Shown in pieces: positions 1-10,786 of a stretch of DNA of 64,000 bases. Made by a program: the position numbers and the translations under genes. How positions within the stretch are numbered: the first letter of the stretch is position 1; every line of letters begins with the position of its first letter. A model generated the notes under the pieces. That model did not search any database, was not told the origin of the DNA, and worked only from the letters and a program-made list of their open reading frames with translations. Origin of the DNA: Ascaphus truei (lineage: Eukaryota; Chordata; Amphibia; Anura; Ascaphidae); contig CM071569.1 of the NCBI GenBank assembly GCA_036426205.1, forward strand, positions 3,569,644 through 3,633,643, read 5' to 3'.

Positions 1-525
1 ATTTAACCCTTTCATTACCTTAGCAGCTAGCCGCTATGGTAATGAAACTGGCTGCAATTTCATTTTTATTGCACAGGATTGATACTAGAGGCCGGCGGGC
101 CCCCCCGGACCCGCGGAGACCCCTGGATCTCTGGGGGGCCCCAGGGGTTCCAAAGGGTCCCCGCGGGTCTCCTGGTTGTCCCCTCCAGCCTCCAGTACCC
201 ATTCTATGCATTAAAACAAAAAAAAATGCTTTTATGCATCTTGCAATATCTTCAGCACCAGCCTATAGCTGGCGCCAAAATATTGCAAGTTTTTAAAGTA
301 CGATATGCTTATCACTGCTTAGTGAATAGCAGTTTCTGGCCAAAAAAAAGGCGATTTGAGGCACTTTTTGGCTTATCATACGGCTTTTTTTCCCCAGAGT
401 GTTAAAGCTCGATAAAAAGCCGTTACTGCCCTGTTATCAAAGCTTAGTGAATGACAAACAGGCAATATCGCGCTTTAAGGGCACTTAACGTGCAGTAAGC
501 CACTTATCGAAGTTTACTGAATGAG
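1..525. repeat. Interspersed repeat block with hairpin and GC-rich core
   Basis: An imperfect hairpin lies at 10-47: arms TTTCATTACCTTAGC and GCTATGGTAATGAAA pair with one mismatch. A GC-rich stretch follows at about 90-200, then AT-rich sequence with short recurring words (CTTAGTGAAT near 318 and 443, and a related form near 510). The same hairpin recurs at 21794, 28903, 31018 and 31288, so this is an interspersed family. The small open frames here are chance frames in repeat DNA. Confidence 0.6.
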
Positions 526-2713
526 CCCCTATGCAAATTCCTGCACAAAGATGTTATTTTGTCACAAAGCGTGCTAAAATATATCTGCAACAGCATCAAT
601 GTATTAATCTTGCTTGTGCCTATTTCGGGGAGATCTGCACCTGTCTGCGACGAGATGAGGGAGTGGGACGAGTTAGGGACCAGTTACCTTTGCAGATTGG
701 CGCAGCTCTATTTATTCAGGAATGAACGGTGTGAGCAACTTTTTTTTTTTTGCATTGGTTCTCTCCGTTACCTTAAAGGCAGCGTTATTTAGCACAGAAT
801 AGTAGCGCAGTGTACACCCATTTCTATGACAGTCCAAACACACTTCATAAATCTGTCACGTTTCAGACAGAAAAAAAGATTTTTTGGACGCAACAGCGCC
901 AGCGCACACGCCCCTCTTGCATAGAGCCCTTACTTGCTCACATCAGGAACCTTCCACTGGTCCAAGTTTCTAAATTATTTTTTTACTTCATATCTGATCT
1001 ACATTAGTTCATGTATCTTTAAAACTCAGATAAACTATTAAATATCCAGAAGCTGTCAGTGCTGATCCGGAAAATCCAATGTGCCCCAGGAAGGCATAGC
1101 GGATCCCAACAACAGGGAAAGTGTTACAAGGAGATCAGGATCAAGTATAAGAACACTTTGCTAACAATATACATTTAACACAAAGCTTTAAACGTTGTTC
1201 GTGTTTATTACCTAATGTAGTTGACTAAAAGTATTCTGAATATTGTTTAAATGAAATTGATTTTACAACAGGCTTTTTGATAACAATTGAGAACCATCCA
1301 ATGTGGAGCAGTGTGAGAAATACAGAACTAACCCTGGATTGTTACAGACACAAGCTTGGATTTAAGTCTTCATCTTCTTCCTATGGACTATTAGCACCTT
1401 TTACGTTCCATTGTTAGCACTTCTGTTTACAGTACAATACCAAATGGATTTTTGACAAAGATCAATGCAAGTACCTCCGATTTTTTTTTTTTGTCACTTA
1501 AATAATCCTCTCTATAGTTATACTGTAGGTCTTTTCCATCACTTGGAATATTTTCTATCCTGTCACCTTTGAATAGTTATTTTCTCCTTGCAGTTTTATA
1601 CCTGGATTATTTCCTGCAGTTGAAGATGATGACAAAATAACATGGATGAAAGTGCTTCAAGTTCAACATCATCTGATAATATAGGCTGGTCCCCAGAAGC
1701 CGCTTTCATTAGCAAATGTCAGAGGAGTGGACAACTCAATTCCCAATCAATTAGAGATGTAGGACAATCACAGCTGCTGCTTCTGCTTCCACTACCAACG
1801 CGCACTGTGCCAAAGAGCAAGATTTCCCATTTTACTGTGTGTGCTCCACAAGCAAACGACAGAGGCCCTGTAAATTGCACTTTCAAGTTAGCACATTGCG
1901 CATTTCAGTGAGATTAAGTGGGCAATTAGCGTCTTCTAATTCAACACTATAAGGGCCTGATTTGTACTCTTGGCAATGGAGGATTGTTCTGTGCTGCTGA
2001 GGAATGTGGCAGCAAACAGCATTCAAAGCCCCAACGCAATTCAAATTATTCTGGCACTAATCCCCTAGACTTCTCTCTCTCTGGAACAGCTGGCCTCATT
2101 AAAACAGTATCTGTAGGGATGAGTGAGCCCCGACTGCGTAACCCCTTCAGTGCTGTAGGCAGTGTACCACACTGATCATTTCAATGTAAGATCTTTAAAA
2201 AGTGAACATTTTTATGATATTGTTATTGCTAATATTCTTATTAATTGTATACAATAGTTAAAAAAAAGTATTGTTTCTCCTGTATGTTTTAATGCAAGAG
2301 AGCTCAATTCTTTTAAGCAGCAGTCACTTCTATCCTACAAATCGGGAACTAATGGCAGGGGCATTATTTAACGTAAGATTCATAGGATTTTATTTTACAT
2401 AATAAAATAATATATTTGAAATGCAATGTTTGCAAGCTAATGGGATGCTTTGAAATGTCTGCACAATCTTTTATCTGATCTATTTTCTCACGGTGAATCC
2501 AAAACATAAACTTGTATTGTCTCTCTGTTGTTTGTGTTTTTTTTAATTACAAAGAACGAAAGAAAAACATGTAATGGGGAATTGTTTTTCCAGTTGTTAT
2601 GATTCCATAATTACCTAACAGATAAAAGTTTACAATACTAAGCATCTGATGGATGGCAAATGGATCTGGTATTTGTTTTGTCCCTTTGAACAAGCAAGTC
2701 ACACATTTTAGAC
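526..2713. other. No recognised feature
   Basis: AT-rich sequence. I found no coding region of convincing length, no recognisable repeat ends and no RNA gene. The open frames at 1642-1911 and 1984-2175 are short and resemble nothing I know. Confidence 0.5.
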
Positions 2714-2862
2714 ATGGGGTGCTAAACTCCAGTCCTCCAGTTGTCTTTTAAAGATATCCCTGCTTCAGTACAGGTAGCTCAATCAGTCCCTGTTTCAGCA
2801 CAGGTCTTTGACTGAGCCACTGATTGAGCCACCTGAGCTGAAGCTGGAATATTCTTAAAATA
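2714..2862. mobile_element. hAT-type palindromic MITE, degraded copy
   Basis: It carries diverged forms of ACTCCAGTCCTC, GATATCCCTGCTTCAG and the mirror GAGCCACTGATTGAGCCACC, the same fold-back element as at 6698-6868. The copy is diverged and its right end is eroded. Confidence 0.6.
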
Positions 2863-3201
2863 TTTAGAATAAATCGAGCACAGAGAAAGACAACAAAGAA
2901 GTAATAAATAAAGAAGAATATTGCTGCTAAAGGTGGTTCGACAAGCTATTGAATCATAAGGTATACAGGCAGTCCTCGGTTATCCGACACAATGCATTAC
3001 TCAAAATGGCGTTGTAAAGCGAAACGTCTTAAAGCGAAACACATTTTCCCATAGTAACACTGTTTAAATGAAAGGTTCCGTTCCTGAAGGCATTTTTAAC
3101 ACTAAGGTCTGGGACATAGTAAGCACTTAGGTGCTGCTGCTCGCTCTGCCAGGAGATTTTTGCTGTCCTGGCAGAGGACACAGCAAGCGCGCTTGGGAGG
3201 T

Positions 3202-3350
3202 GGGTATCACTGTGTGTGTGTCACTTGGTAGCTGTCAGTGTGTGTGTGTGTCACTTTGAAGTGGTCTGTGTGTTTTTGTCTCACTGGGGAACCTGTGTGT
3301 TTGTGTATATGTGTGTGTGTGTGTGTGGTGGTGGGTGGGCTGTGTGTGTG
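3202..3350. repeat. (TG)n microsatellite
   Basis: Interrupted TG runs, the longest near 3305-3327, inside the nested transposon. Confidence 0.85.
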
Positions 3351-3440
3351 TATATTATATAATATTTTAAAAATTAAAAAAAAAGATATGTTGTGAGAAT
3401 AAATTATTTATTAACATTGTGCAACTTTGATAAATATATT

Positions 3441-3502
3441 CACGCACGTACACGCACACGCACGCGCACACACACACACATACATACACATACACACACA
3501 CC
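3441..3502. repeat. (CA)n microsatellite
   Basis: Alternating CA with occasional CG and TA steps, opposite in sense to the TG run 100 bp upstream. Confidence 0.85.
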
Positions 3503-4254
3503 TCTGTGCTGCCTCTGTCTTGTGCCGGACCGGCTGCAGACCCATTGGATGGGAGCGGTCACGTGACCGCTCCTCCGCTTCTCCGAGCGGCAAATTTCAA
3601 ACCTGCCGCTCTCGGAGAAGTTTCTCCTCCTCCGCACGCAACAGCGCGCATGCGGAGGGAGATACTATAGCCGCGCTGATAACAGATGCAGGGGCTTTGT
3701 GCATCTGTTCAGCGCGGCTCAGCCCGGCTCAGCGACGCTGAGTGCACTATGTCCTGGGCCTAAAATACACCAAATATTTTATGCAGGCAATAAGATACGC
3801 AGCACACACATGAATTATATAGTGTATATACTGTATTATATGTATAACATAAAAAATAATATATTATATAGTATAATATAATATTATATAATATATATTA
3901 TATACACATACACAACTTTGCAAAGCGTTGTAAGAGCGTTGGATAAGCCGTTTTGGCGTTGTAAAAATGAACATAGGTATGCATTGCATAGCGTTGGATA
4001 AGCCATTCGTTGTAAAGCGAAGCGTTGTAAAACGAGGACTGCCTGTACTTATTTTTCACACATGGCTTCTCCATTTTGGCTTTATTTTTGTTAAATAAAT
4101 CATGACACGGTGTAATATATCATGTGTTGCTGTTCATCTTAGGTTGTATATACCTAATTTTAAGACCTGCTAAGGAACAGATGATTGTTATTATGTCCTG
4201 ATATGTAAAACCATAGAATTCAAAGAGGGTGTACTTTCTTTTTCACACAACTCT

Positions 4255-4689
4255 ATATGACCAAACAATATGAACATAGGGCGCAAATCAGTGGATCTGA
4301 AAAATGTTTTCAATACAAATATACAATATATCAACGGAAGGTCTCCAAGATGGTAACAAAGTCCCAACTTCTTTGAATCCTAAAGAAAATTAAAAAAGGC
4401 CACAATAGTGAAGTACTAAAAGGCAATTTTATATGCAGATAGCAAATTGGCTACTTACAATGTAGCCGATATAATCGGGCAGTGTGGATGTAAGTCACCA
4501 CACAATCAGCACGCAAATCAACAGCTCCCTCTGTGCTTGGAATCCTCCCGCTTAGACACGGTCACTCCTGCTGTATGGTTTCCCGTTGTTCAGCCAGGTT
4601 TGATGTTTCCGCGATGCAGTTCCGTGATCCATAACTCCGATTACGTGACTATGACGTCAGACGCCAATGTCAGGAACAGTCCGCTATTG
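4255..4689 (-). mobile_element. PLE-type tail, distal part
   Basis: Read on the minus strand this resembles the GC-rich then AT-rich stretch that follows the ribozyme-like motif in other PLE tails of this window (a GACGTCA word near 4650, as near 15240 and 22880). Its proximal part with ACGCGTTTC is at 6180-6290, the other side of the L2 insertion. Confidence 0.45.
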
Positions 4690-6110
4690 TATTGTATGTC
4701 TTTATTTATATAGCGCCATTAATGTACATAGCGCTTCACAGCAGTAATACATGTGGTAATCAAATAAATAACAGATAATATAAATAACAGATCATGGGTA
4801 TAAGTGCTTTAGACATTAAGGAAGAGGAGTCCCTGCTCCGAGGAGCTTACAGTCTAATTGGAAGGTAGGGAGAACGTACAGAGACAGTAGGAGGGAGTTC
4901 TGGTAATTGCATCTGCAGGGGGCCAAGCTTTATGTATCATGTGTTCAGAATAGCCACAGTGCTATTCATATGCTTCTTTAAGCAAGTGTGTCTTAAGGTG
5001 GGTCTTAAAGGTGGATAGAGAGGGTGCTAGTCGGGTACTGAGGGGAAGGGCATTCCAGAGGTGTGGGGCAGTCAGTGAAAAAGGTTTAAGGCGGGAGAGG
5101 GCTTTAGATACAAAGGGGGTAGAAAGAAGACATCCTTGAGAAGAACGCAAGAGTCTGGATGGTGCATAACGAGAAATTAGGGCTGAGATGTAAGGAGGGG
5201 CAGAAGAGTGTAAAGCGTTAAAAGTGAGGAGAAGAATGGAGTGTGAGATGCGGGATTTGATCGGAAGCCAGGAGAGGGATTTGATGAGGGGAGATGCTGA
5301 GACAGATCTCGGAAAGAGTAGAGTGATTCTGGCAGCAGCGTTTAGGATAGATTGTAGGGGAGACAGGTGAGAGGCAGGAAGGCCGGACAGCAGGAGGTTA
5401 CAGTAATCAAGACGGGAGAGAATGAGGGCCTGAGTCAGAGTTTTAGCAGTCGAGCAACAGAGGAAAGGGCGTATCTTAGTTATATTGCGGAGGAAAAAGC
5501 GACAGGTTTTAGAAATGTTTTGAATGTGAGGGGCGAATGTGAGAGAGGAGTCGAGTGTGACCCAAGGCAGCGTGCTTGGGCTACTGGGTGAATGATCGTA
5601 GTTCCAACAGTAATGTGGAAGGAGGTAGTATGGCCAGGTTTGGGAGGAAGTATGAGGAGCTCTGTTTTAGCCATGTTGAGTTTAAGGCGGTGGAGGGCCA
5701 TCCAGGATGATATAGCAGAGAGACATTCAGAAACTTTGGTTTGTACAGCAGGTGTAAGGTCGGGTGTTGAGAAATATATTTGTGTGTCGTCAGCATAGAG
5801 GTGATAATTAAACCCAAAAGATGTTATTAGGTCACCTAGAGAGAGTGTATACAGAGAAAAGAGAAGAGGTCCCAGGACAGAGCCCTGGGGTACCCCCAAA
5901 GAGAGATCAATAGAGGAGGAGGAGGTGTTAGCAGAAGAGACACTGAAAGTATGATGGGAGAGGTAGGATGAGATCCAGGATACAGCTTTGTTCCAAATGC
6001 CACGAGTATGGAGAATGTGAAGGAGAAGAGGGTGGTCCACGGTGTCAAATGCTGCAGAGAGGTTGAGTAATATGAGCAGAGTGTAATGACCTCTGTCTTT
6101 GGCAGCATGG
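4690..6110 (-). mobile_element. L2 LINE, 5'-truncated
   Basis: The minus strand encodes an L2-type reverse transcriptase and ends at the conserved L2 tail (ATGTCTTTATTTATATAGCG on the plus strand at about 4695). The same tail recurs at 46977 and 48908. The 5' end stops within RT motif A (a [13 protein letters not shown] stretch near 6045), so the endonuclease is absent. The copy interrupts a PLE tail. Confidence 0.85.
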
Positions 6111-6141
6111 AGGTCACCGCTATAGGACTCAGTAGAATCAA
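4962..6141 (-). pseudogene. L2 ORF2 reverse transcriptase fragment
   Basis: The fragment would copy L2 RNA into DNA by target-primed reverse transcription. The longest frame (complement of 5480-6040, 186 codons) shows the [14 protein letters not shown] segment followed by the catalytic YADDTQIY motif. A separate downstream frame (4962-5150) gives the usual L2 carboxyl end with a PHLWNALP stretch. Motif A lies upstream in another frame near 6045. A full L2 ORF2 also needs an amino-terminal endonuclease, which is missing. Several frame changes show the copy is dead. It has no transcript signal of its own and lies in older PLE sequence. Confidence 0.85.
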
Positions 6142-6179
6142 CCGTCCTTAGATCTTTGTGGCCGGTAATAAGCTCAGGG

Positions 6180-6300
6180 CGTGGATAAGCAAAACAGCAG
6201 CACTATTCAAATAAAAGCACAATGTATAATGCACCATGTATAATACCCTACGCGTTTCATTCCTAGCGGTCACTCTGATATTACTAGATTAAAGATAGCA
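6180..6300 (-). ncRNA. PLE tail with degraded ribozyme-like core
   Basis: The minus strand carries GAAACGCGT at 6250-6258, followed by AGGG. The upstream box is eroded. It is the proximal partner of the tail fragment at 4255-4689. Confidence 0.4.
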
Positions 6301-6308
6301 ATCTCAAA

Positions 6309-6320
6309 TTGGGGGGGGGG
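6309..6320. repeat. Poly-G run
   Basis: A run of about ten G bases; length may be unreliable in the assembly. Confidence 0.7.
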
Positions 6321-6697
6321 GAGGGGTCCATGGGATGGTGTGATAAAGGATACCAGTTGGTGATGAGAGTCATATCTCTGGTGCTTGTCCTGTTTACTCC
6401 CGACTCCGTGATCCCACCTGCCACAGTCCCCACACCCAGGGATGGTACTTGCTCCTGCTCATCCTCGTGGTGTTCTTTGAGTGATCCCATTTTGACCTAG
6501 GATCACTGCAATCACGGCTGTCTCTTTACTCCGGTTTCGAGATCTGTTCCTCTCTGCTCTTTCTCCTCGTGGGTCTGACTCAGTGCTCGCCCTTCCCTGC
6601 CTGTATAGTCCTGCAGCGCAGTTGTTGTGACATCATAGTTCCGCTGCATGCAAGAGCCCTCCTGCTTTCTTCTGTACATGGGGGCTGGCACTAGATA

Positions 6698-6868
6698 TGG
6701 GTTGGCCAACTCCAGTCCTCAAGTGCCACCAACAAGCCAGGTATTAGGAATATCCCTGCTTCAGACATTCTGACTGAGCCACTGATTGAGCCACCTGTGC
6801 TGAAGCAGGGATATCCTGAAAACCAGACCTGTTGATGATCCTTAAGGACCGGAGTTGGCCACCCCTGC
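6698..6868. mobile_element. hAT-type palindromic MITE with 8-bp target duplication
   Basis: 171 bp bounded by ACTAGATA at 6690-6697 and 6869-6876, an 8-bp duplication as hAT elements make. Ends are inverted (TTGGCCAACTCCAG against CCGGAGTTGGCCACCCCTG). Related copies are at 2714, 57982 and 61392. No coding capacity. Confidence 0.9.
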
Positions 6869-6879
6869 ACTAGATACTC

Positions 6880-8110
6880 TTGTTAGTGTGCTCAGCACTG
6901 TGCCGTTGGTAGGGCAGATAAGAATCTCCCATACGCATATCCATACATATCAGTATATATATAGGGGGTATTACATTATATTATTATAAAGAATATTATT
7001 TTTCTGAAATAGATTTTCGGGGACATAGGGGGAGATTAAAATAGTTCTATAATGAGTGACGGGTCTCAATCAGCTTTAATTGTCATTCAAGTCAATTGCA
7101 GCAAATGCCGATCGAGCTCCGATAACAATTATCGAGGTTGGTGAAGACAAATATACTGTACAACTTGCCAATATAATTGACCTCTTGTAAAATTCTTTTT
7201 TTTTTTTAGCAGGGATCCCCCGTCTTTGGCTAGTTGCTTCTGCACCATTGTTGAAATCATTGCAATTATGTTTGAATGTAAAGAAAACTAATAAATGGAT
7301 TACAGCACAGGAGATGAACATCTAACGTTAGTCAAGTATTATACAAGCTGGTTTCTGGCAACCTGAAGCTGTGAAAATAACCTAGTATTATATAGGCAAC
7401 GACATAATGTTTGTAATGAGCAAAACATAATACATATTATTTCTTTCTCACGCCCTTACAGGCATTTACACCGGACTGTTCTGCCATTGTTTATCACTGT
7501 AGGACTGGTTTGCAGGGGGGCGATGCCGCCACCACCCAGAGATTTACCAGCTAAACCCGTAGACCCGAGATATGTGGCCAAAACCCGTAGCCTCCGGGTC
7601 AAACCCGGAGTGGTGGCAACCCTGGACCAATGCAAGAGGTGTGAGAAACTTTTACACAAGTTTGCAAAACTAGCACTTTCATTACTTTCTGCTTGTGAAC
7701 ATTTTTCAATATTGGCAGAAATTACGCAAAGATTTAGCAACTAACTATGCACTACACATTCTGCTAGGACAAGTGCCCTCTTCAGTACATTTGATTGAAC
7801 TTATTTCATGCAAATACGATAAACACTGCGCAGACACACAGAAATGCATCATTAGCATATTTGACCATTAGCACAAAACATTTGAGTTGGTAGTGATAGT
7901 GTTACTGTTGTGTGGTGTCTTGGATGGCATTTGGTATCCATTGGCCTAGGGAAAATTGTGTGCAGGCAGCTACTGTAGTGTTTGTAATTGCACTCCTGCG
8001 CATCAGTTAACCCCAGCATGACTGTCTGTTTGTACTTATATCTGCAAAATAAAGGCAGAGGAAGAGCCTGTTTGGCACACACGTGATGATTATACAGTAT
8101 TATACATTTT
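6880..8110. other. No recognised feature
   Basis: Mostly AT-rich. A short segment around 7500-7640 is richer in GC (two TGGCAACC-like or GCCGCCACC words) and may be an unrecognised small repeat. No gene or RNA found. Confidence 0.4.
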
Positions 8111-8113
8111 ACA

Positions 8114-8945
8114 TGTACAGTAACCCTCTTTCCCCCTAGGGTAAGGAGTCTACGGGTGCTGGCTTTACCTGTTGGCTCGCAGAGATCCCAAACCTCAGCC
8201 GCTGGGAGCCCGGGGTGATACAATAATATAACTCGGTACAGAGCCTCCACCTGGGAGGGATCCCAACGTAGTGGGAGTAGCCCCTCACAGGAACCACAAC
8301 ACCGATGTACACACACAGTATGGGATAAGAATAACCTTTTACTGATGAACATATAATAAACAGTGATAACCGGGTAATAACTCTACTGATTACAGCTACC
8401 CCTTCGCCTCGCAGGGCCTTATCCCACCACCGTGTAACCCACACGTGTCCACCATACCTGAGGGGGCCTCGGGCACCCAACCACCCGGGTGTCCACAAGG
8501 ATAATAACCCCACCCTTATATGTGCTCAGCGCTGCCATTATGGTGTGTGTATACTGTTGGTGCACTTTAGATGTAGGTACCTGCTGGGTGCTCCAGCACC
8601 CGGGCATGCTGACTAAGGAAACACTGGGATCCGCCGATCCAGCGATGTCCTCCGCGATGATGTCTTCCCCATGTGGGGTGATATCTCGCAGAATTATCCC
8701 ACGCTCAGATAGTCTCGCTCTCTCTTGCTCTGGTGATCTGTCCCAGACCACCGCTCTCCAGTGCTACGCAATGTCGCAACTGTATCCCTGGCATACACAG
8801 CTAAGAGGGCAATGTCCCTACCTAAGGGCCTGTCCCTGTCGCTGCTTCACTCTCACCAGGGGATTTGGGGCCTAGTTGGGGCCTAGGGGAATGTCTGGCC
8901 CAGTGCAGAGGGTCACAGACCCCTGCACACCTACACCCTCGCTTG
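8114..8945 (+). mobile_element. Solo LTR, family B, 3'-truncated
   Basis: It shares the order of segments seen at 15844-17019: a CT-rich start, a CTGGGAG(C/G)C(C/T)(C/G)GGGT word, GCCTCCACCTGGGAGGGATC, and the GTCACAGACCCCTGC stretch near 8910. It stops there and lacks the GC-rich 3' part of the full copies. Open frames in it are chance frames. Confidence 0.6.
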
Positions 8946-10032
8946 TCGAAATTATTACTAGCTACAGGTACAGAACAGAAATATGTATAATATTATTGTG
9001 TATTTTATTTATTTTACTCCGACAAACATGACATTACTGCCTATTTTAAGCATGCATCAAATATATTGCATGCAACGGCCTACAAACATCACTTGCACTA
9101 ACACATCTATAGTTGTTTATGAAAAGGTCCATTTTTGCTTTAACTCATATACAGACAGCATAATGAGGCACACGTATCATATTTTATGTCATTGTTTTCA
9201 TAACTTAAAAACTGCACACGACTATTTAGCTCATCTACCATTGTGTTAAAGCAGCTGCAATTAATATCTCATCACAGCATACACTTCAACAGAGGGGGTG
9301 GGGTTCAGCACACACACTAATTGCAGCCTCATTTTAGGGTCAACTTAGTTCACACCATTTTCACCTGTTTCAAGTAATTGAAAGGTGTGGCTGATTAGGC
9401 TTTTTGGGGAAGGGAATACTGTTCTTACAACCTGACTACCACAACTGAAGTTAATCACACTCATTTGAAAGCTTCACTTTAGCTACTAAATGCCCCAACA
9501 ACTCATTACTTATCAAAGCGTACGTCACACATTAGTTCACTCATATCTATAGTTGAACTACTACTATCAACGACACATTATCACACACTGCATGTGTTGT
9601 CTTGTTTAGTCACAGCCACATTCATGTGTGCCACATCTTATATTAATGTACCACACATATCCTCTACCAAAAACAACACTTTTTGCAATATGACCACCTT
9701 CATGATAACCATTGTGAATGGTCATCTCATGATAGTTATGTACATTATGATACTGATATCACTACACAACATATGATTTTTATGTACAAATTTTATCTAT
9801 TTATCCTCACGCATTACTGCAGGAACATAGTATGTTTTATGTTAGGGAACTCAAAAGTTCTAAGTACACAGGCATGTACATTGTTATTACAACTATTTAT
9901 GTTCACTTTCACACACACAGTTTGGGTTAAGGAAATGATGCTGTTAGGTACTCATAAATACAGAACATACAATAACTGTTTGTTCAATATTTACACATGT
10001 AAATGTAAAACTTATGTTATTGTTATATATAG

Positions 10033-10708
10033 TTGCCCCTGAAGGACATGTGTCACCTGAGACTGAACAAGTGTCTTCACCTGGGTCAGCCAGCTCAACA
10101 CACCTAGAAGGTGAGTGTATCAGTTGGTGGCCATATAATATGTGCTCTTCTATATGTTATGTTGTCATGTTCATTATTTGTTTTGCACATCTTCTTTAAA
10201 TAGGATTACTTAGTGTCAGTGAAAATGAAGTGTAAGGCAACTTGTATTGTGTTAGTGATGTTAACTATCATGTAGGAGTTGTGAGTTTACAGCAAGTTTT
10301 CAGTCACTCATATTTCATACTGAGTCCAAACATTATTATTAAGTCAAGGTAGTTTTTAATGTGAGGTTATAAAACGTATGGAAACATGTTAGTTGTTACT
10401 TATGACACAGTACAATTACATAGTAACACAGCAGAGATTAACATGCCATTTAATAATGTGTACATTTATTTGTAGAACATGATGAAGAGGATTTTGATGA
10501 TGATGATGATGATGATGGTGATGCCGCCGCCGCCGCCATAGACACACAAATACAAGCAAGTGACCATGAAGAGGTTCCAATTGAAACTGTTTTACCGCCA
10601 AAACGTCCAGCAAATACCACATATGATGCAATTGTAGCTTCTGAGGGAAAAATTGTGGAAGCAGAAAATCGTCGCCATTCTGACCTGATGACAGTGCTGG
10701 AAAGGATG
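10033..10708 (+). pseudogene. Two-exon Harbinger-like accessory protein fragment
   Basis: The first coding piece, 10033-10110, follows an AG acceptor (TATATATAG) and ends at GTGAGT. The next, from 10476, follows TTATTTGTAG. Splicing out the 365-bp intron keeps the frame through a split GAA codon, joining a Ser/Pro/Thr-rich stretch to an Asp-rich run (GAT repeats at 10496-10518), an alanine run (GCC repeats) and a segment with PPKRPANTTYDAIVASEG. This arrangement resembles the carboxyl half of Myb/SANT-type proteins encoded by Harbinger transposons, which help the transposase enter the nucleus and bind DNA. The frame loses sense just after 10708, where PLE sequence begins. The amino-terminal DNA-binding domain was not seen upstream. 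The family call is from memory and moderate. Confidence 0.5.
10111..10475 (+). other. Probable intron with GT-AG ends
   Basis: Donor GTGAGT at 10111 and acceptor TTTGTAG ending at 10475. The flanking frames join exactly. It is a phase-1 intron, AT-rich with several in-frame stops. Confidence 0.6.
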
Positions 10709-10786
10709 ACATTTAAATTTCATTCACGAAGTAGCGCCTGTTTTATCACTCTTTTCCAGCACTATATTGGTTGTTTTTTGGGGTGA

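Larger units (their letters stand above)
2966..4045. mobile_element. Tigger/pogo-like non-autonomous DNA transposon inside Tc1
   Basis: The element starts CAGGCAGTCCTCG and ends with the exact inverse, CGAGGACTGCCTG, and is flanked by TA at 2964-2965 and 4046-4047. Removing it restores the AAGGTATACTTA sequence of the Tc1 copy at 36540. Length is 1,080 bp. No transposase is visible. The interior holds TG and CA microsatellites, a GC-rich stretch at about 3510-3750 and an AT palindrome near 3840-3905. TIR form and TA duplication fit the Tigger/pogo group; that class call is inference. Confidence 0.85.
2920..4250 (+). mobile_element. Tc1/mariner 3' end, split by a nested insertion
   Basis: 2920-2965 and 4046-4250 match, in order, about 36508-36760 of the Tc1 element at 35191-36761, including its terminal stretch with AGAGGGTGTACTTTC. 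The join is exact once 2966-4045 is removed. Only the non-coding 3' tail and the very end of the transposase remain, so the copy is 5'-truncated. Confidence 0.85.
8946..10708 (+). mobile_element. Harbinger-like DNA transposon remnant
   Basis: AT-rich sequence holding the two-exon coding remnant at 10033-10708. Ends could not be placed; the downstream part is cut off by the PLE. Assignment rests on the protein's similarity to the Myb/SANT-type accessory protein of amphibian Harbinger elements, which I recall only in general form. Confidence 0.45.
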
